Below, one piece after another: positions 45,060 to 58,628 of a DNA stretch of 64,000 nucleotides (position 1 is its first letter; every line of letters starts with the position of its first letter). The stretch comes from Membranipora membranacea (taxonomy: Eukaryota > Bryozoa > Gymnolaemata > Cheilostomatida > Membraniporidae), in the NCBI GenBank assembly GCA_914767715.1, contig OU612072.1, positions 8,928,001 to 8,992,000 of the forward strand, given 5' to 3'. Below the pieces are notes generated by a model. It worked only from the letters and a program-made list of their open reading frames with translations. It did not search any database and had not been told where the DNA came from. The position numbers and the translations under genes were made by a program.

Positions 45060-45574
45060 TTCAATAGACAGTTTTCTGAACTCTTATTTATGCCTCAATT
45101 CGGAGTTGTCCTCTCTCCAGTTTGGTACTTTTAACCCACGCCGCATAGGAAAAACCTGTTGAAAGAGGGTTATCTTGAAAACCGCTTATGATAGGTTGAA
45201 ACTGATTTTTGATTCAGAGTCTGCACCATTGAAAAGACAGGGTTTCCAAATTATTGGAGGCTTGAATGTTGATAAATCTTAATTTTAGTGACGATATTCA
45301 TGAAAAATTCTGCCAAATTGTCCGCAAAACTGGCAGAAAATTCTATAATTGACTATCCAATTACTAAAATTATTTCACAAACTATGTCCATATGAGTTTT
45401 CAATGTTGCGGATTTTGAATCAAAAATAATTTTTATCCTTTTTATAAGCGGTTTTCAAGATAACCCTCTTTTCAGCACGTTTACCTATGCGGCGTGGGTT
45501 AAAAGTACCCAACTGGAGAGAGGACAACTACGAATTGAGGCCTAAATCAGAGCTCAGAAAACTGTCTATTCAAT
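45060..45574. mobile_element. Foldback MITE with ~158 bp inverted repeats
   Basis: Left arm 45060-45217 and right arm 45415-45574 are reverse complements with few mismatches (TCCTCTCTCCAGTT, CTTTTAACCCACGCCGCATA, AGGGTTATCTTGAAAACCGC). The ~200 bp middle has no coding capacity. The ends share ATTSAATAGACAG. A non-autonomous foldback element. Confidence 0.85.
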
Positions 45575-47710
45575 AGCACCAACCATAAACTATCAATGCA
45601 GGTTATGGTTTGTTTTGCAGATGTAGCCATAGATTACCACATGAGACATTTTATGATTTGGATCCTCACTGGATGCAATCTTGAGCGATCTTCTTTGATC
45701 TTGGAAAGAGAAGTATACATTTATACATTTATCAATTTTCGCTAAGAAGGCCTGTAGTATGACTTCCACAGATAGCTTTGGTTTGTTTCATCAAGCATAG
45801 TACAAACTTCAATGAGGTAAATCAAGAAAACAGTTTCCTGTTTATGACATATACATGTGTAGGAACCCATGTCTCGATTCTCATAAACATTCATAAAGGG
45901 TTCCAAACATCAGAAATTGCCTAACAAAAACGTCCCTTTCTATCTTCATATGTACAGGGAATTATGCTTTGGTGTTCTAAAAGGATATTGCAACGCAGCT
46001 AGGGCTGAGCTCTGAATGCACACAAATGCCAAATAAGGAAGTGGTCACAAGTGAGCCCTCTGGATCTTTCATTTAGTATGGGCAACACTTTTGAAAGCAA
46101 AGTATTTTGGTCACCTTGCTTGAATTTGTTGCTTTCCAGGCCTTTCAATTAAGCGCATTATTTCCTGAGTCTATGAATATACCTAGTGCGTGCGTGCGTT
46201 AAAAATCACGGAGTGATTTCCCCTCCTTTTGATCAGAACTGAATCAAGGCGGCATGATAACACACATTTATTTATAGGTGCAGGAGCCACCTATCAACTA
46301 AAAGAATAGAGGGTTGCATGGTTATCACAAAGATTGCTACACATTTGTGGTGAAAATTAACCGCCGGAAGCAAGGAAATTGCAATAATATCTTATGGGCT
46401 CTGTTATACCATCACATAAATGCCTCAGCACCCACTGAATACCAGCATTTTTGGACAAAAAGTGGCTGGAACCAAAATTGCTTTCATCACTTGTAGTAAT
46501 AGAAGTAACCTATCACTTTTTGATGGTTGATGGCTAGATCAAAACTCCATCAATTACTGAACACCCACTAAATTCCAGCCATTGTGGACAGGTCAGGAAA
46601 TCAATAGAGTTCTAAATCAATCATCTGTGTTTGCAGTCTTAATTGCTCATATCACCTAAACTGTTATTAGAGATAGACAAATATTTTCTGATAACAGGTA
46701 TAAACAGCTATTTATTGTCAAATTAAAAGCAAAATCTTCAGATTAATTCCTATTTTGTATATAAAAAAAAAGAGTTGTTATAGTTGTTATGGTTTTGGTA
46801 TCTGCATAAACTACGACAGGTGTTTCTTTGTTGCTTATTATTTCAGGAACATCGATTTAATGATCATATAATTTATATCAGCTTAGTTGTGAAAATTCAA
46901 ACAGCTGAGAAATTGTCTTATCGGATTTGTACACATCAATTGTTTGGCTCATTAAAGTGAAATGGGTTTCTCTATAGCAACACAAGCATATAATTATTAA
47001 GTAGTATATCTTATTGGAACCATGTCAAATATTTGACACCCAAGCAGAGCAGTCACCCATAAATTGGAATTGATTACCATGTTCATGTCAGTATTGAGTC
47101 CCTCTTTTTTCTGAACAATTGGACAACATTTAACGAAAATAGAAAGCTTTTCTCAAATCTGTTGACATTTTAGGCAGTCTATTACAACCAAAAATACTGT
47201 ATGTTAAGGATTCTCTCTAAATGCATTGGTGTAGGTTGGCAAGGGTAGATTTTTGCTTGTGTTGGTCTTCGTAGGCTGGCATGAAATGTCGTTGACTGGT
47301 TAGGTGACTAAGGCTGAGTAACTCAAAAAATCTCCCTTACCCTTATACTGGTACAAAACAAAATCCATCTCAATAAAGTATAAATCATAATCATATTGGG
47401 GAAAACCTTATGCAAACAAATATGTTTTAAATATTGTTTGTACGGAACCAAAAGAAACATTTGGAGAGGGGCATACTGGTCTTATTTTTAAACTGTCATA
47501 CCAAAAATAGCGTAACATATAATGTGATATGCTCTGATGACCATAATAATTGAACTGTATAATACTTCTAACCCTATCTCAAGCCACACCCCCATGCCAT
47601 GAAAACAAATATCATATCGCTGGCAGGGACTCGAAATGTCATTTCAAGTTTCGTCTGTGTGCAGCGCCTGAGGAATTGCTCTGCACCAAAAAAATCTCCT
47701 CTTTACATTC
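45575..47710. other. Spacer upstream of the Ly6-like gene
   Basis: No gene or recognisable repeat is supported. The final ~100 bp (CGTCTGTGTGCAGCGCCTG onward) is the likely leader of the gene at 47711; no convincing TATA box is seen. Confidence 0.4.
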
Positions 47711-48822
47711 ATGATGTACAAACTTTTTGCTTTGTCGCTGTTTCTTGCTGGTAAGTCTTATTATGTTTTATTTATGACGATAACGCAGTTTGATTTCTGA
47801 CCTGCCTGTGCAAGATAATTGTGAATGTTAACCTTAGTTTTTTAGACTTGAACTGTTGAAATCTGGCTTCCGTAGCAATTAAAGAAGTCATGACCCTTTT
47901 GAACATTTGCATTTAAATCATATTCAATCAAAATGAGTTTACCTCCACTAGTTTGATAGTATTACTGGCTTTACTTCTAAATCAATCTTAACTTTTCTAA
48001 AAAGTTAAATTTCCGTACACTATCTCTTGATTGCCTCAGTAATGATGAATAATAATGAGATTTCAGCTTCGAACCCCTTCTGTAATTGTGGCATTAATGA
48101 GACTTTGGTAGGATCACTAGCAGTCTAAACCGAACTAGCATTTCAAAAGCGACCTGTTGTTTTTTTAGGTAAAGGTCCCTGCATCCACTTTGAAACCAAC
48201 TGGTTGCCACCAACATTACAATGCAAAGCTGCTCAATGGTAAAGTTTACATGACATATTTTTGATAGCCACTGCTGCGGTAAGCTCAGCCACCCGATGCT
48301 ACACCTGCAGTTGTGCCAATCGGATGCACTCAAGTAATACCAGAATCGGAGATAATTTCACCATTATTGGTTCAAAGATAGAATGTGCCCATGGTGCTAC
48401 CACAAACTGTAAATTCCAGACGAGATCTCTCAATAACCACGTTAAACATGGTAAGTTAAACTCCTTCTTCAATCGCACAACATTATCGAAAGTAATAAAA
48501 CATGCTAAACATGTTTGTCAATTTCTCTATATTTTGGCTATTCAGTGGTTATATGAACATTTTAAATGGACATTCTAGTCACACAAACAGTGCATGTCGC
48601 ATAATACAATGCGATTTGAATCATGGTTTTCAAATCATTTCATATTCGCATGTGATTTTAGTTATTATAACTTGTGGTAAAGTGAACAGCACCATTGGAT
48701 CTGACAAAGCACCATCTCCTGGGAAGGCTTTGGCAATATATGCAAACCATGCTGGACTTGCTACTATCTCACTCACTGGTTTGCTAGCAGCCCTCACTCT
48801 ACCAGCGGTCCTTCTACGCTAA
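47711..48822 (+). CDS. Small Ly6-like, probably GPI-anchored protein, 127 aa
   Basis: Three exons: 47711-47750 (signal peptide MMYKLFALSLFLA, donor GTAAGT), 48268-48450 and 48662-48822. All phases are 1 and the sum is 384 bp. The mature part opens with RCYTCSCANR, the usual Ly6/uPAR (three-finger) start, followed by single Cys in IECAHG, TNCKF and ITCGK. The classic CCxxDxCN ending is missing, so the fold may be reduced or divergent. The last ~25 residues are hydrophobic (LATISLTGLLAALTLPAVLL) and directly end the protein, as in GPI-attachment signals. AATAAA follows at 48881-48886. Ly6 proteins act at the cell surface in adhesion or signalling; the role here is unknown. Confidence 0.68.
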
Positions 48823-50040
48823 ATGATCATGTTAGCTCAGCTAGGATAAGAGGCCGTTGTTGCCCTTATCTTTGCAGAACAATAAAACTTACTTAGTTTT
48901 AAAAGGAGGGCAGCTATACTTTTTGCTACAGCTGTAACTTTCTGAATTCTACAAAACTGAATATTACTTGAGTTATGAATTTTGATTTAATTCAAATCAT
49001 TTGAACAGTTGAGAAATATAAAAAATTATTGTCGAACCAAAACTTAGTATGGATCAAGCTGTTGTCATATTCGCCATCATGATGTCGAGACAGGAAGTCA
49101 CTTGTTTAACCAGCTATTTCATGCTCAACGACTAGCAACTTCTGTATAATTGCTGTTAAGCGTTAGATGATAATTGACAGAGTCTGTGCCAGATCCCAAA
49201 CAATCATAGACCATTAATACAGCCTTTCAGAGCTAAGGTACGCAAGTGAAATGACACCAATACTACTATATTAGTGGGTGGAAGCAGAAATGTTATATTC
49301 ATTGTTTGACTGCTGGGACCCAGCAGAAATAGACACAAATAGTCAAAACAAGATTCCATCGATGTACCCACGGTATACCAGCAGTTGTTGACAAAGGTTT
49401 TTCAAGAAGATGAAGCTGATAATTAGTATCAAATTCATGTTGTGGGCTATAATGGCCAACAACAGCAAAATCAGGTGACTATAACACTGATGTCTTAGGT
49501 AAAATGAAATTGATTCGACAATGGACAGCAATATAAATTGATATCTTAACCAGGCACAAAAACTCCCACCTAACTTAATCATATCCTGTTGATGTGTGAT
49601 ACCTGTTGGAAATATCTTCACTTGCGCACTTGGGATCTGACTAAATTGAATATTTGAAGTCAATATAATTTGGCGGACAAAAACTAAACATTATAGTTTT
49701 GGGCATGAGGTGGGAAGCAAGGAGGTTGTAAGAATGTCTTACAGGCTCATGTACCATCAGGTTTGAACAGTAATCGGTTAGAGAAAAATTACATGAATGA
49801 CTAAGCACCCACTGTACACAAGCAGTTTAGGCAAAAGCTGGTATAGAAACAAAAACTAATTTTGTATTATAAACCAAATGTGACATGATGAAAATGGTAT
49901 GACATGATCGAAATGATAGAATTTAAACTGGCATTTAATCTTTCAACACTTCAGATTGATAGGAAGCTAAAAGCCTATGACACAACTGAAGTAAAAATCA
50001 GCCACTAGTTTTGAACAAGAAAAATGAGGTAAAAAAATTG
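48823..50040. other. 3' flank of the Ly6-like gene and spacer
   Basis: Holds the polyadenylation signal at 48881-48886. Otherwise no gene or repeat is recognised. Confidence 0.4.
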
Positions 50041-50398
50041 TACCGTACCACCTCACTTATAAGGCACCAGCCTTATAAGTGAAGCACCTCCCTCAGAAAA
50101 AATAAAAATGCCCCAGTTATAAGGCATCCCACAGCTATAAGGCACTCGTATGAAAGAAGAACTGACCTGGATGGGATTAACTCGCAACATCGTGTTAATA
50201 AGGCACTGAGCTACTCAGGCTCTTGTACCTTTTCAGCCTATCCAACCTACTCAGCCTCTATTCATCCCGCTTGTAAGGCTCAGTTTTGGTCCTAGTCAAA
50301 TATAAAAATGCTTCAAATGATAGCCACGCCTATATGCTCCACTCTAATAGGCACCTTCACCTATAAGGCACGCGCCTTATAGGTGAAGTATTACGGTA
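50041..50398 (-). mobile_element. MITE, second copy, tRNA-like core
   Basis: Termini TACCGTACCACCTCACTTAT and, inverted, AAGTATTACGGTA, inserted at TA. The interior repeats CTTATAAGGCAC motifs. On the minus strand it has GAGTAGCTCAGTG (A-box-like), matching the arrangement of the copy at 23788-24166 in opposite orientation. Diverged but clearly the same family. Confidence 0.7.
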
Positions 50399-51539
50399 AA
50401 AACATAAGAAAGGCCCCATGTACCATCAGTTTTGCACATTAATTGGTTATGCCAAAATTACATAGATGCCTGAGCACTAGCTGTATATACCAACAGTTTT
50501 AAATAGCAGGCCGTAGGGTACAAAATACCATTAATATTTGTTATTTTGCTCGTGGAAGATGGATGGTTAGACAGAAATTCCGTTAATTCCTGAGCACCCA
50601 CTACACAAGCGCCTGTCAAGTGAGGTCTGTAAAGAAGTACTAGATAGGTATCATCAAAATATTATGATATTCTGCTTCTATTTTCGCAATACCAAATGCC
50701 CAAGACATACGAACTATGAAAAAGTTGCAGAATCTATATTATATTGGTAAGGTGTGCGTGGCAGTATTATGCTTCCATAGGTAGCTGTGTTTTGTTCAAA
50801 AACATTACCCAACATAATTTTATATGCTCTTGATTGTTATGATGGTGAACAAGAGAGAATTTGTTGGCTTGTGCATAACCTCGTGAGTTCGAAACCCCCT
50901 CCAAAATAAATTTCTCGCCGCTCCCCTTCTGATGGTCCCTGATCTATAAAGAGTCAGGAGTGATCTGATAGGCAAGGACAAGGTCTATTGGTCACATGAT
51001 CCAGGTTTGAAACCTGACGCCGGTTTTTACTTCTGATTTGGGAGCAGCATTTTTTTCAGCCTAGCCAAGAATGTTCTTATCAGGACCAATAATCCATGAG
51101 ATCTTCTTCGTATAATGATTTTCCTATGCCTCTTCAAGAAAGAGTAGCCTGCTGCAGCGGGTAATAGAGTCGCTACCCTACATAAGCCGCCTAAGCAAAA
51201 GGTGGCCTGTTAAAGGGGTGGTCAAAATAAGACCTAGTGTATAAAAAAAAGATATGGCTTGTTTACTTCCAAACTAAATCATTGCTTGTTATTGTACAGC
51301 CAGAAAGAAAAATTTGTTTCTAGTTAATGTATTACAAATGTAGAGTTCTTTATGAAAAAAATGTGTTTTTAGATAGATAAGTTGTTTGCTCATAATTTAA
51401 GGGAAGACGATTTAAATGTGATTGACCATTTTTGTATGAACCTCGGCAATATTGATCAACAAATTTGCAGTTCTTAGAACATTTATGACCAGTTGAAGGG
51501 TCAAATTAGCAATGCTGGTGTTCTTAACAATCCTTTGAG
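50399..51539. other. Spacer with a tRNA-like stretch
   Basis: No gene. Around 50870-51025 the sequence has GAGTTCGAAACCC and GGTTTGAAACC, B-box-like and possibly a decayed SINE; support is weak. Confidence 0.3.
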
Positions 51540-53356
51540 AACATGCTGGTACAGTTTTGTCTGATTGCTGAGTATTTTCAGAACCAGGGACACATTGAAA
51601 GTTATTGCTAATATTATGAACAATTTTTCAGGTGAGAGTTTTTAAGTTTTCATCTTCTGCAAACAGCTGACTTTGACCTATTCAGAACACAAGTCTTTCT
51701 TCTTTTCGTACTAATTCACTCAATAGTGTCTATTTGAATCAATTCTCTACGCTTATACAGAGCACAATAATTAATCTCTGCAGCACGCTGATTTTTGCGC
51801 TTTCCTTCTCAAGGTAAGCAACTCCAAGAGATTTGGCATGGTAGTGGCTATACCTTAGGTCTCAATGTCAACAAACTACAACAGGGTACTTAGTAAAAAT
51901 GAATTATTGTAGCCCCTGTGCTTCAGAGAAGCATGTTGGTCTCATCATTTCGCACATGTGCTGTGGAAGTCATCCCAAAACTTCAACTTCAACGCAAGAA
52001 CTTTTGGGCGTTAAATACAGATATAAAGAACTTCTCTCAGTAATAGTCCTTCGTTTTTCCATTCATAGTTTGATATCAGTTGTGCATGCAGAACTTTAAG
52101 ATGCCGTTAAATGGAAATTACTTTGAATGCTCTGTTCAATTTTATATCAAATTCAAATTCAAAAAAATGAGGAAGCGTCTTGTCAAATTTGTAACAGTTA
52201 GTTTCACTCCTGAGAACAGATGAAAAAAACAAGCTCAAATTTGCTTTATTATAAAATATTATTGGAACATGCCACAGGGCATCGATGGATATGCGGACCA
52301 TGAATATATCTTAGTTACATCCTCATAGAGCGTAAACTCATGAGTGTTGCTTGGAAGAGTTGATTATTATTGAAATAATAGATGGTATGAATGCCATAAG
52401 AATATTATGTTTATTTTTGCCACATGGTCTATCGAAATATAAAAAAAGGAGGATAAATAACATGTTTCAATTACTGCAGAAAGGATATACATTAACGGTA
52501 ACGGTAACAATACACATCCACAATACTAAATCATGGTATGGAGATAGACTAATGTTTTGTGATATGAACACCGCACACGGGCTTTTCATAGTAAAATAGT
52601 ATAGATTCGTCTTAGTGCAGCGAGTGACTATGGGCCTATAATATAGTTGTTGAATAAAACTGAGATGCATTGCTAATAATGAGCCGCCAGAAGCATCATA
52701 ATGGTTAGGGCACAGCTAGTAATGGTGTAGTTTCATAATAAATGAAAATAATATGGAGAAATATGGATAAATATAAAAAGAAATTTAATTTTTTTGGGCG
52801 AGGGTGCTTATTACGTTCTTTTAAAATTGAGAGTCAACTACTAGCAAGTCCATTTTAGCCCTAATAGAGCTTCAAGAAATGACAAATTGAAAGATTCTCC
52901 AGCTTCGTTAGATAACGCTGCCTGAGTACAAGGTATAGCGACTTATGTTTGTAAATTTAAATCCAGGCATATATATCAGTGCATCAGGACACACTCAGAG
53001 CGATTAAATCAAATTTTAGGCAAACTTGAAATGTAGTTCAAATCCTTTTCCAGTCTTAGTGTCATCTGTCTTGAAGGTCACTGTTACCGCAAAGAAGTTT
53101 TTGATATCGTAAGTCAAAGTTTGATTGGTGGGCTTGGTTCCACATAGTCTTGGGAACTGATTCACCTGCAGATAATCGTAACCGCAACCAACACTGCTTT
53201 CCAGCTGTCAAAATACATCCAATTCTTTATCAGTATCCTTATGGTACGTTAATCGTTTGCAGTATTCAGTTTACAAAAACAATATAAGAGGGGCAAAGTA
53301 TTACATTCAAAAAAAGGAGTGGTACATCCTAAAATGGGCGGAAAGAAGAGACGAGC
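51540..53356. repeat. Segmental duplication C, right copy
   Basis: Partner of 1-1826. Continuous here with D (53372-53895), giving the uninterrupted 287 bp CUB intron and the unfilled target site of block copy 1 at 53351-53380. Bases 51540-53015 are 3' flank of the receptor gene, with no other gene seen. Confidence 0.85.
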
Positions 53357-56300
53357 TGGCTCTCCTCAAAATTTGCATCGGATGGTACAACCTTCCTCTC
53401 CCTCAAATAAGCAGTTTGGTGGAAGATCTAAGCAAAGGGATTCAGGTTCGACAATCCTCTGCTGTTATTTGCTGTAGAATTCCAAACTTACCTCAAACTG
53501 CTGAAGTGTAATCTGCATCTCACTATAACGATTATTCAGGTAGAATGACCAAGTGTGCAGTTGGTTTGAGGTGTAATTTGTAACAGGGTAACCTTCAGTC
53601 TTAATAAAGCCTTCTGAGCACTTCCAGAAACTCATTCTGTCATCTTTGTCCAAATCCATTGTGCTACATGGGGATGCGCTACTGCACTCAGAGCCTGAAT
53701 AATAGAAACATTCAAGATTTGCAAAAATTGTCTACGAGTGCAGTTTGACAGTTAAACATACCTGCATTTAACTGAACAATGTTATTAAAATCTGGTCGGC
53801 ACAATAACCTAATACTTTTTTTTGCTAAAGGTAATGATGATGCAACTAATGCACATTCACAGAACTTCATAATCTGAACTCTGATTGGAGATTATATTAC
53901 CAACTGGCAGCACTTGTCTGCCCTCACCTTGGCAGGCCCCTGAAAATTTGCTTTATAGCAAGACATATATACTAGAACTGCTATATGCACTGAACAACAT
54001 GCCATGTTGTTGTTGCTAACTATATGAAATTAATAAGCAGTCATAAGAAATTATTTTGGAAAGTACCCAAATACTAGCCTGGGGTGGATGGGGAGAGTGG
54101 AACCTAGCCTTGTCACACAGCCACGGGTGACAAGGCCGCGTGACAAGGATAGGTGGAACCGCCTGCATGATCTCTTCAATGTTGTGACATATACCTATTA
54201 CTTTCATGAATTCGGATTTACGATAAAAAACACCTATCACAACTAACTTTAACTGTATGGGCAAGATACACAGATAGCCATGGGGTACTACTTGGTTTGA
54301 ATTTTTCATTCTTCTTCTGTGTTCATGGGATTCCCTGCCATGCTGGTTGTGTAACTTTTACTAACATAAGCTTAGCAATTAAAGACTCTCTTGAGTGAAT
54401 CACATTTGTTTAAATCCCGCATTGTTATTACATGACCAATAAATCGGTAGCATCAAATCTAACTGTTATTTTAATTCAAACTCACAACCACCGCAATTTA
54501 TCTTCAAAATTGTCCTTCCTTGTCAACTGGATTTACCCGGGCTGTGCCACCGTCCCCAAATCACTCCGGACATTTTCTACGTATTAGTATGAGTACTTAC
54601 ATTCATGGAGAAGTGCTGTAGGTAAAGAATTACGCAGGTCATCAATTTTTATGTCTGTATAACTCCTGACCTCCTTTTCTGTAAGTAAATGATGTTTATT
54701 CTTCACTGAGGCACAAAAACTTTACATGATTCATGCAGTCTGAAGTTGCTGCTTGTAAGGAGAGAGAGGGGGCGGAAGGGGCCAATATGCAGGCTAGCCT
54801 AGGTCAGAGATATTCTTTGTATGTTTTGGACTATTTGTTACACTTTTTTCCAATCAGGCAGTAAACAAGTATCAATTGAAGGTTGCCTATTCATTTGCGC
54901 ATATATTGTATCTCTATTGAATCAGCATTGTGATGAAATTCCAACAGGACAATTGAAGTGACAGCTTGTTTTCGTACTCAAAGTAAACTATTGACCTTTA
55001 ATGGGGAGTTATTATTGATCATATCTTGTGCTCTGGCTGATAGAATAAGCTGCAGAGATCTCCTTTTACCTCACACAAAGGCAATTGAAATTAAACTTGT
55101 ATGTATCATCAAAAGAAATCATTGAGCTCTCACAGATTATAATTATTGATGATTCATACCTTCTGCTCTGGCTGATCTATTTAGCAGTGAGATTTCACTT
55201 GCTACTGATTGGTCAAGTCTCTCCAAAGCAGCTGTCAGAAATACTGAGCTGTTGTGACCTTTGTCATCAAAATGCTTTCTCATTGCCATTAATTTACGGT
55301 TCAGTTCCTTCTCATCAATACTCTCTGTTTGCAGCCCTAAGATAGAAATGAATATCAAATTAGAAAATTTAATTTGGCAATAGTAATGATCGTAAAGAGA
55401 GGAATATTCCAAGCACACTTGTTGTGCTCACTTTATTTGTGGCATTGCTGATCCAATTAACATAGTCAGGCTGACAGGTCAAGTTCGAATGGCAAACAGG
55501 GTTTCAAACAAGTTCTCATTGATTGAGAGCAGAATGCACCATATGCATAGGGAAAAAGAGCAAATCTAAATTGGGTAATTATTCAGTGAGAATTCTTGTG
55601 TAACATTTCATCCATCAGGTGCTAAAATTCTGCTCGAACTCAACTTATATGGAACCTCACAGAGCAGTTTCCTGTTTCTGTTATGTTTAGTTTGTGCAAT
55701 ATCATTATTAGAACAATGTCTACAAACCTCCCCTAAACTGAAGTGTAACTCAGCTAAGAGTCAGCAATTAATAAGAGTTTTGCACAGCGTCATGCACAAA
55801 ACTGATGCTGCTTAGCGCATTCTTTACTACCCATCACTGCATTGCTGCGAAACCCTGGTTGCCCTTTAACAATAAATAAGTTCACAGGGCAACCAATCAA
55901 ATGAGAACAGGTTAGAGTAGATTTCTCAGACTCATCAGCTCAGGGTAACCAACAATTTGATATAATTTTATCCTGACAGATATGGGACAAAATGATCGTA
56001 CCAGGTGTGTGAAGTTTTAAGTCATCTAGCTTGGAGTACAGCTTATTCATTCCAATCATCAGGTGAATCACTGATCCAGTCAGCCCAACTATGATGCATA
56101 TTGTGATTGCACACACCACATATTTTCTTATCGAAACTTCATCTCCTTCCACTTTTCTCTTTGATGAAGGTACTGTACGGGTTACGGGTACGGGTGTTTT
56201 GGGTGGCTGACTTACATTGTTACCCTCTGTAGATAAAAAGAAAGAATGGTTTGTTCTAATGCTTCTAGGCCTGCACTACAGGATGAGAACCCTTCAATGG

Positions 56301-57644
56301 TGCTCAAGCCGCCCATCAACTCTTACCTGCTGATAGATCTGGGGGCCAGTAACACAGACCATATCTGTGTGTGTATACGCATTGATAACAATTCCCTTCA
56401 GAGTTGACTGCTTAGTTTTGTGTGAACATATTTTGCCAGCGGAAAATAAAATACAAGGATGCAGCGTAGAGTGTTTGTTGTTGAAGAGGACTGTAATAAA
56501 ATTGAGGTCTTTGGACATTTACTTCCCCAACACCCTGGACTGTTTTACACTTGCACTTGCATGCTTGCCCTAACTGATCAGGGCTGACACCACTCTGCCA
56601 ATCATCAATGTTGTTTTCTAAATAACATCAATTACTAGAAACAAGCTACCAATGTAATTAACTCAACTTCCTCCTATGTCAAATATTTGTTTTCAAGTGA
56701 CAGGCCTGAGGGCACTAACCAAACTGTTTTGAAAAGTAAATTAGAGGCCATTCATTAGCATTCATCACCTCTGTACAAAAATCTTCTATTACTTTGGGCA
56801 CTCAAACTTTTGTAAAATTGAAATTTCTTTGTGTCACAATTGTTGATTAACTTTAAAAGGGTCCTTACAGAGAACCATATGACAGTCAACCACGTTAAGA
56901 TGAAAAAGACTAGTTCCTCTTTCACATGGCCGTTTCCAGTTGTCTATTGAATATCAGCTTGCTCCTGTAAACCAAGTCGGCGATCGGGACATTTGCATAC
57001 ATAATTTCGAGTATTGTTCAATACTTAAGAGCTGTTCCATGTAGTAATTTGTGAAATTTGTTCTGCCCCATCAATGGTCAAAATAGGATGTCAAACATAT
57101 CATACCGTGTTACTGTATAAAATTGATATCCACACTGTGGTTTTGCAGATTACTGCCGCTTTCCCCTTTCACTCAATCAATAATTTCTTTTCGGTGAGAA
57201 ATCATTAAGGTATAGATAATGTTGTCCAGAATAATGGCATCAGTTGTGTATATGTGGTTGTTCCACTATGTATTTGTGACCTGATAATGTCTCACTGGGC
57301 AAGCATTGCACAACGCATTGCATTGGAAAAGGGTATTAAAAGACATTATTTGTACTATTTCTTCACTTACCGCTTATTCGTTTCCGTACAGGTACGGTTA
57401 TCTCTGCGTATGTCTCCTCCTGATCGTACTGGTAGATATCATCATATTCTTCTTCAGAAACGTTCCCATTTTCTGATACATGTTTCCCGCTGCAATCAAC
57501 GTAGTCATTCGGTTCACTGTGAGAAATCATATAATCTTCCTCTCCAATACCTGGAAACTGCCCTGTGCCAGTTTCACTACCAGCTCCTTGTTCTCGTCCA
57601 TACGCGACATTGTTATACGTGGCTCCTTTATTCACTTTCTTCAT
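53016..57644 (-). CDS. Type II membrane receptor, ITAM tail and CUB ectodomain, 402 aa
   Basis: Seven exons on the minus strand: 57371-57644, 56002-56226, 55160-55336, 54601-54678, 53762-53824, 53492-53694 and 53016-53204. All have GT/AG borders, phase 1 until the last (phase 0), and total 1209 bp. Residues 1-91 are a cytoplasmic tail with tyrosines in YNNV, YMIS, YVDC and YDDIYQYDQEETYAEI (67-82). The last is a textbook ITAM (acidic-YxxI-x8-YxxI). A basic stretch (SSKRK) precedes one membrane segment, about 127-150. Residues 167-252 form a polar, probably helical stalk with one NSS glycosylation site. The CUB domain covers about 298-402 (KCSEGF, GCGYDYLQV, RLCGT, FKTDDTKTGKGFELHF). The second CUB cysteine is Trp321 here, unlike the left copy. 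There is no signal peptide, so type II topology follows. Function as an activating recognition receptor is inferred. Confidence 0.75.
53372..53895. repeat. Segmental duplication D, right copy
   Basis: Partner of 12802-13330; carries the 203 bp and 63 bp receptor exons. Homology stops inside the intron upstream of the 63 bp exon, so the stalk, membrane and tail exons are unique to this copy in the window. Confidence 0.85.
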
Positions 57645-58190
57645 GATTGTTGATGGATGTGCTGGACAATAATTTCCAGAAGCTGAACCTAAGACAGCTA
57701 AATCTCATGTGATAATAAAATGAGGAAGTTGTTTAAATTTCAGTAAATATTTTGAGTACCTATGTTAAAATCATTATGCCTATCATCATCAGCTGATAAC
57801 AGGCATTCTAGTATTTTTCCAATGATTGAAAGGATGACAGTCTGTCAGCGTGTCAATCAATTGAAAGTTTTTTCCCACATTTTATCTAGAAAACAAAATG
57901 GATATTTACAGGCTAGTTTCCCAGCTAGAAAGGCTGTTATCTTTCAAGTGCAGCCTCAAAATCATCAACCCAAGCTGACCACAGAGTATTTCTGTGCACA
58001 ATTTTAGCCAAACAGGTTGGCAGGTCCCCAATTCAGTTTGTTGTTTCGAATCACTGAAGGGTTTGGTGTGCGCAATAGGAATACTGATCAACATCTCTAC
58101 ACAACAAACTTTCATCATGCATCAAGTGACGTAGTTTTGAGCTATACAGAATTCTATAAGCACACATTTGGCTGTGTGGCAGCAGTGGTA
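57645..58190. other. 5' flank of the ITAM-CUB receptor gene
   Basis: Presumed leader and promoter of the minus-strand receptor. No clear TATA box. An AG acceptor-like site before the ATG would allow a non-coding first exon. No other gene seen. Confidence 0.35.
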
Positions 58191-58470
58191 TAAGGTCATG
58201 CCTCGCCAAAATCTTTTTGGGGGTTTTTCAATCCACATGATCAAAGAAGTCTAAACCCAAAATTTGACGATGTTACGCTATGACGTTGCGCCATGGCTTG
58301 GCTCCGGTGGCTTAAATTTTACAAATTACCATCACAATCATGAAAATGAAATTGAAGATAATTGCGGGATTGGAAATTGCTAAACAAGGAATAGCTACAA
58401 TTAAAATGAAAAATCAAGGAAATCGGACCAGTCGTTCTCAAGTTAGTATCCTAGGCGAGGCATGACCTTA
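58191..58470. mobile_element. 280 bp MITE, TIR TAAGGTCATGCCTCGCC
   Basis: Perfect 17 bp terminal inverted repeats, TAAGGTCATGCCTCGCC and GGCGAGGCATGACCTTA, whose outer TA may be the target duplication as in Tc1/mariner-type elements. No coding capacity. One copy in this window. Confidence 0.8.
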
Positions 58471-58628
58471 AATAAATATCTTAGTGTAATACTAGTTCGA
58501 AATGCAAAATAGTGAAGATCCATAATCTAACAGGAAACTAATTCTGAGAACTATGGAGGGATATACACCTGAGGATCCTGAGCACTGGAATAATTAATCA
58601 ATAATGCTAGCTTGTCTTGTAGGAGTAG

